A stretch of DNA of 64,000 nt from Desulfosporosinus lacus DSM 15449 (lineage in GTDB: Bacteria; Bacillota; Desulfitobacteriia; Desulfitobacteriales; Desulfitobacteriaceae): contig NZ_FQXJ01000011.1 in assembly GCF_900129935.1 (NCBI RefSeq), positions 1 through 64,000 of the forward strand, read 5' to 3'. Positions 60,651 to 64,000 of the stretch are shown piece after piece. The notes below the pieces were generated by a model. That model saw only the letters and a program-made list of their open reading frames with translations, was not told the DNA's origin and did not search any database. Positions within the stretch are counted from its first letter, which is position 1. Each line of letters begins with the position of its first letter. A program made the position numbers and the translations under genes.

Positions 60651-60881
60651 ATGAATTATATTACTCCAAAAGAAGCTTCACAAAAGTGGGGCATCTCCGA
60701 GCGCCGGATTCAAAAGCTGTGTGAGGAAGGCCGTATTGACGGTGAACTGAATAAGCGTTTCAGTGATGAAAAAGTTGAATTTTTGCTAAAGCTTCAATGG
60801 TGGAACTGGGACGAAGAGAAGATATTTAATAATCTTGAAAAGTTAACGTCGGAAGCTGGTTTAGATCAATTAATGAAATAA
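60651..60881 (+). CDS. Chimera: HTH head joined to acetyltransferase tail
   Basis: Residues 1 to about 33 (MNYITPKEASQKWGISERRI, QKLCEEGRIDG) are the first half of a small excisionase-like helix-turn-helix. Residues 34-76 (NKRFSDEKVEFLLKLQWWNW, DEEKIFNNLEKLTS) match the C-terminal end of xenobiotic (Vat/CatB-type) acetyltransferases, whose left-handed beta-helix is missing. AAGGAGG precedes ATG 60651 and the frame is open, so a 76-residue hybrid may be made. Neither half is complete enough for its original function. The missing HTH half has its counterpart in the frame at 60079. Confidence 0.6.
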   Translation: MNYITPKEASQKWGISERRIQKLCEEGRIDGELNKRFSDEKVEFLLKLQWWNWDEEKIFNNLEKLTSEAGLDQLMK

Positions 60882-61331
60882 AGCGGTTTGTGGGTAAAAG
60901 AATATCCTTAAGTATGAGAAATATGCTTATAGGTAATTTCCAGGATTAAAAGGGTAATACGACTGAAATTACAGAATTCGTGTGGCTTTTTATTGAATTT
61001 ATTATTACATGATCACGAAAAATCACATGTTTTATAAAATACTGCAACGTCAAATGGCTAAAAAATATAATATCAACAAATAAAGGCTGGCACACATAAC
61101 TTATAAAGAAAATGTGCGCCAGCTTTTATTTCGTCGCTTTACGGTTTTAAGCCTTTCGAAGCCTGTACACGGTGAATTTCCTCGACATAATCCTCAATTG
61201 ATCTCCAAGCTCCGTTAAAAAAACTTCTTCCTCTTTCCCGTCCCCTCGTCCTTCGAGGAAGACCCTGGTAATCCCATAGAAACGGTTTGGGAGCAGGGTA
61301 TCGACCAAATGCCTAAATTATAGAATTCTTT
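60882..61331. other. Gene-free stretch with a terminator-like stem
   Basis: AAAGGCTGGC...GCCAGC (61082-61125) makes a strong hairpin with ACACAT/ATGTGC extending the stem and TTTTATTT following. A minus-strand open stretch at about 61150-61270 (ending KFTVYRLRKA) has no start and is probably debris. Nothing else is supportable. Confidence 0.4.
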
Positions 61332-61368
61332 AAAACCATGCAGCGGCTTAACGTCTGCATGGTTTTTT
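61332..61368 (+). terminator. Rho-independent terminator before the phospholipase operon
   Basis: AACCATGCAG (61334-61343) pairs perfectly with CTGCATGGTT (61355-61364) and is followed by T residues. It insulates the promoter that begins ten bases later. Confidence 0.85.
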
Positions 61369-61377
61369 ACGCCAGAA

Positions 61378-61425
61378 TAGTTTAGGAACTGTTTAGATAT
61401 TGTTTAGATATTATCATCTTATAAT
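61378..61425 (+). promoter_or_regulatory. PHO-box-like promoter
   Basis: Three 11-bp tandem units, TAGTTTAGGAA, CTGTTTAGATA and TTGTTTAGATA (61378-61410), are followed 9 bp later by TATAAT (61420-61425), with no -35 box in between. Direct repeats of 11-bp period ending about 10 bp from the -10 are the form of PhoB/PhoP-activated promoters, in which the activator replaces the -35 contact. Phosphate control is inferred from this form and from the genes behind. Another OmpR-type regulator could use the same geometry. Confidence 0.65.
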
Positions 61426-61454
61426 TTAGAAGCATTTTGTAAACTTGGTATTGT

Positions 61455-61479
61455 AAAAGAAAAGAAAAGAAAAGAAAAG
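61455..61479 (+). repeat. (AAAAG)5 microsatellite in the 5' leader
   Basis: Five perfect copies of AAAAG lie 30 bp after the -10 box, and the last merges with the AAAAGGTG ribosome site of the phospholipase gene. Slippage would change leader length and perhaps translation. Confidence 0.85.
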
Positions 61480-61492
61480 GTGCTGAATTGGA

Positions 61493-62206
61493 ATGTATGA
61501 GGGAATTATTGGCCAAACCCTTGTTAAGGTAACAAAATTACTTCTCGCGTCAGCGGGACCGTTGCAATATTTTCTTGACAAACCTGGAGAAACCCATGTT
61601 CACTGTCTGGAACAGGCCTATGTTACATTGACTCATGATGGAAAAGAGGAGGTCGCCAGATTATTCCAGAATCATCATTCGATGCTAGCAAAAGGATTAT
61701 ACTGGGCTGACAGGGGTTGGAAGAACGTTAACCACTTTTATAGCCATCCCGACAAGCAAGGGAGCATGATCTGGCCGGGTGCAACAGGTGAGTGCCAGTG
61801 CTATTTCAATCGGGCGTTCACTTTGTTTCCAAAGGACGTCGATAAAGGAATGTTCTTTCTCGGAGCTGCGCTACATCTAGTACAGGACATGTGTGAACCA
61901 CACCATTCCTTGGGGAGTGTTTTCGACGGTCACAAAGAGTTCGAAGCCTGGGCGACTCAAAACTGGGCTAAGTTTCCGGCAAAGAGTGGTATGTATCTGC
62001 CATTTTCTCACCCAGCTCAATGGATTGATTATAATGCTCGTTTTTCAGCCCGTCTATATCCCTTAGTATCATTGGAGAGCGGGTGTTCGGAAGAGAGTTA
62101 TACCAAAGCGTCAGAAATCTTGATTCCTCTAACGATTTCCACTTCTGCTGGGTTTCTTGATTTTGTTTATCAACAATTAAAAAAGAATGTTGAGAGGGAG
62201 GGATAG
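61493..62206 (+). CDS. Zinc-dependent phospholipase C-like protein
   Basis: A 237-residue member of the bacterial zinc phospholipase C/S1-P1 fold. Metal-binding blocks are visible: Asp73 (WADRGW), His81 and His85 (HFYSHPD), His128/Asp132/His137 (ALHLVQDMCEPHH) and His147/Glu151 (HKEFEAW). Enzymes of this type release diacylglycerol from phospholipids. Unlike secreted PlcC or alpha-toxin it has no signal peptide, so it may act at the cytoplasmic face. GGTG precedes ATG 61493. It is two bases ahead of a glycolipid glycosyltransferase gene, suggesting that the diacylglycerol is passed on to glycolipid synthesis. Confidence 0.82.
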   Translation: MYEGIIGQTLVKVTKLLLASAGPLQYFLDKPGETHVHCLEQAYVTLTHDGKEEVARLFQNHHSMLAKGLYWADRGWKNVNHFYSHPDKQGSMIWPGATGECQCYFNRAFTLFPKDVDKGMFFLGAALHLVQDMCEPHHSLGSVFDGHKEFEAWATQNWAKFPAKSGMYLPFSHPAQWIDYNARFSARLYPLVSLESGCSEESYTKASEILIPLTISTSAGFLDFVYQQLKKNVEREG

Positions 62207-62208
62207 GG

Positions 62209-63360
62209 TTGAAACAGTTAAGGATTCTTGTGTTTTCTGCTGGGTTTGGAAACGGACATTTCCGGGCTGCACAAGCCATGATTGAAGGCTTACGTGTTAA
62301 GGCGCCTGATGCAGAAATCATTCACTTGGATTTTGGCGATTTTTTGAGTAAGCGGCTAAACACAATGGCCAAAAATGTTTACCTTGAGATGACTAAACAT
62401 ACCCCAAAGATCTGGAAAAAACTGTATAATATCACTGATAGATTACAACCTGAATCGAGGATTCAAGGTTTTCTGAAACAATTGGGCCGCAGGGATTTTC
62501 TTCAATACATTCAGGCCTTTGCACCAGATCTCATTGTCTGTACCTATCCAACCATCTCTTCGATCTTAGCCCAGCTGAGACTCGAACAACTTCTTCAGGT
62601 ACCGGTTATCACCGTAATAACAGACTATACTCTCCACAGTCACTGGGTTCATCCCGGGGTTGATCAATACATGGTGGCCTGTGAGGAAGTAAAAGCAAGT
62701 TTAGTATCCAGGGGAATCAAGGCACCACGTATTCTCGTGACGGGGATCCCGGTCAGCCCAAAATTCGACCTGGAAATGGATCGGGGGCACATAATTTCCA
62801 GGTTAGGATTGAGACCAAATATCCCCACCTTTCTAGTCATGGGGGGAGCCTATGGGGGTTCAAAAAGTGCAACAAGAATCTGCAAAACACTGGCAGATTC
62901 TCCTGAACCAGTCCAGACTATTGTTGTTTGTGGTAAGAATACAAGACTTTATCATTCTTTAGGAGAGGTTATCGAGCAATCACTTAACCCCATGGTACGC
63001 TTAGGTTACGTTCATAACCTAGAGGAACTAATGTCCGTTTCCGACTTGATTATTACTAAGGCGGGAGGTTTAACAGTTTCTGAGGCACTAACGAAGCACT
63101 TGCCGCTGGTTATCTATAAGGCCATACCAGGTCAAGAAGAAGAAAATGCGCGTTTTGTAGAACGTTTAGGTGCAGGGCAGGTTGCAGGCACAGAAGAAGA
63201 ACTGGAATGGATCCTAAAACGTTTTTTAAGCAATCCAAAAGAAATGGAGAAAGTTCGCGAGAAAGCGGCCGTCGCTTTACCCGGTCGCTCAACGGAACGG
63301 GCAGTTGAGGCTATGCTGCAATTAACAATGAATAGTAGAAATGAGCAAAAAATCGGATAG
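62209..63360 (+). CDS. Diacylglycerol glycosyltransferase (MGDG synthase/UgtP-like)
   Basis: A 383-residue GT-B enzyme. The N-terminal domain (GFGNGHFRAAQAMIEGL; WVHPGVDQYMVACEEVK) is the MGDG-synthase type, and the C-terminal domain has the nucleotide-sugar site (GYVHNLEELMSVSDLIITKA, then GGLTVSEAL and PGQEEENARFVE). Relatives transfer glucose or galactose from UDP-sugar to diacylglycerol at the inner membrane. The start is TTG at 62209, right behind the phospholipase C stop with GGGAGGGATAGGG as ribosome site, so both are made together. The pair would convert phospholipid to glycolipid. Confidence 0.85.
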   Translation: MKQLRILVFSAGFGNGHFRAAQAMIEGLRVKAPDAEIIHLDFGDFLSKRLNTMAKNVYLEMTKHTPKIWKKLYNITDRLQPESRIQGFLKQLGRRDFLQYIQAFAPDLIVCTYPTISSILAQLRLEQLLQVPVITVITDYTLHSHWVHPGVDQYMVACEEVKASLVSRGIKAPRILVTGIPVSPKFDLEMDRGHIISRLGLRPNIPTFLVMGGAYGGSKSATRICKTLADSPEPVQTIVVCGKNTRLYHSLGEVIEQSLNPMVRLGYVHNLEELMSVSDLIITKAGGLTVSEALTKHLPLVIYKAIPGQEEENARFVERLGAGQVAGTEEELEWILKRFLSNPKEMEKVREKAAVALPGRSTERAVEAMLQLTMNSRNEQKIG

Positions 63361-63430
63361 TCGATTTTTTGAAGGGTAGCAGAACGATCAATCGTAGTAA
63401 ACCCTTTGTGTTGTGAGAAGAGAGGTTAGT

Positions 63431-63877
63431 ATGAAAATAAGAAACAGAATTTTCATTTCTAATACAGTAATGGTTTTGGTTTCGTTGGTTACATTACTTG
63501 CCATCACTGGAGCCTTGGTTAATTCATTCAGGAATGAAAATATCAATACTGAGATTGCAAAGGCGAAGCTGAATGAAAATGTGTTTGAGGTCCAAAGCTT
63601 GTTTGAACAATCAACTGAAATCGTGCTTGATTATGAAACATTTAGTAAGAGCCTTTCAAAATACCATTACCAATTATTTGTGACGGTAGATAACGATAAA
63701 AAACACTCGAATTTTGAGCCTGATGATGAAGAAGAAACGACGAATTATATGAAAGCATTTGATTTTTTAGTGGGAGACCAGGCAAGCGTGTATTATAGGG
63801 ATTCGTTGACTATCGTAGGAAAATCTCTTGTGGTAGACGATCATGAATATAACATAGTGGTTTGGTACAAGTTTTGA
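63431..63877 (+). CDS. Membrane-anchored sensor-like protein, possibly truncated kinase
   Basis: A 148-residue protein with a short basic start (MKIRNRIFIS), one membrane helix (about 10-32) and an extracytoplasmic region rich in Asp and Glu (NFEPDDEEETTNYM). This is how the sensor part of a histidine kinase begins, but no second helix, HAMP or kinase domain follows; the frame stops at 63877. It could be a truncated kinase or a stand-alone envelope protein. ATG 63431 follows AGAGAGG; an in-frame GTG at 63413 is the alternative. Confidence 0.55.
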   Translation: MKIRNRIFISNTVMVLVSLVTLLAITGALVNSFRNENINTEIAKAKLNENVFEVQSLFEQSTEIVLDYETFSKSLSKYHYQLFVTVDNDKKHSNFEPDDEEETTNYMKAFDFLVGDQASVYYRDSLTIVGKSLVVDDHEYNIVVWYKF

Positions 63878-63945
63878 AAGATTTATTATTCATTTTATTC
63901 TAAGCGGCTTTGTTCCTTAGAATTTTGAAGGTAGGGTACAGAAAC

Positions 63946-64000
63946 ATGAAAAAAAGAGAAATGTACGACTGTCTTGTCGTCGGTTGCGGCATGGCAGGCA
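63946..64000 (+). CDS. Start of an FAD-dependent oxidoreductase (runs off the window)
   Basis: GAAGGTAGGG followed by ATG 63946 opens a frame MKKREMYDCLVVGCGMAG that reaches the window edge. A hydrophobic strand followed by G-x-G-x-x-G is the FAD-binding start of thioredoxin-reductase-like or monooxygenase-type flavoproteins. Eighteen residues do not allow a closer call. Confidence 0.6.
   Translation, partial: MKKREMYDCLVVGCGMAG

Overview
The window looks like the chromosome of a low-to-mid GC endospore-forming anaerobe of the Desulfosporosinus/Desulfitobacterium type (Peptococcaceae). This is inferred from strong GGAGG ribosome sites, many TTG and GTG starts, consensus sigma-A promoters, an MttB/corrinoid methyltransferase operon behind a sigma-54 promoter, DUF1659 and DUF3102 proteins and an intracellular subtilisin. 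No rRNA, tRNA or CRISPR array was seen.

Layout. 1-6.5 kb is eroded accessory DNA: a frameshifted small gene, a LuxR-ATPase/cell-wall-binding chimera, a LexA/CI-like repressor with a divergent operator-promoter, a 33-residue holin-like toxin, an intracellular serine protease and a Ku fragment. 6.6-21.9 kb is one regulon: a sigma-54 activator, then a -24/-12 promoter driving a PanB-like protein, an opine-dehydrogenase-like protein, a five-part branched-chain-amino-acid-type ABC importer, an Asp/Glu-racemase-like protein, and three MttB-family methyltransferases around one corrinoid protein. This suggests uptake and demethylation of an N-methylated amino-acid-like compound. 22-30 kb holds housekeeping and regulatory genes: PadR plus membrane protein, Tag glycosylase, MazG-like protein, a two-component system, DUF1659, DUF3102 and MarR. 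30.2-35.5 kb is a TetR-controlled RND efflux operon. 35.5-40.4 kb holds fragments and a BcrAB-type ABC exporter with its two-component system.

40.8-49.4 kb is a Wadjet-type plasmid-defence system in the order jetD-jetA-jetB-jetC. A reverse-strand DUF4160-DUF2442 pair sits between jetD and jetA, flanked by a 32-bp direct repeat that contains the jetA ribosome site and start codon. A decayed HEPN-MNT pair and a full-length LigD follow. 52.6-61 kb is again accessory: EFR1 ferredoxin, MmyB-like regulator, helicase remnant, XRE regulator, His-rich MarR, Phd-Uma2 fusion, truncated HD-GYP protein, HicAB, and two chimeric ORFs carrying opposite halves of a small DNA-binding domain.

61.4-63.4 kb is a phospholipase C-glycolipid glycosyltransferase operon behind three 11-bp tandem repeats placed like a PHO box, suggesting phosphate-starvation lipid remodelling. 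The window ends in a membrane sensor fragment and the first codons of an FAD-dependent oxidoreductase.
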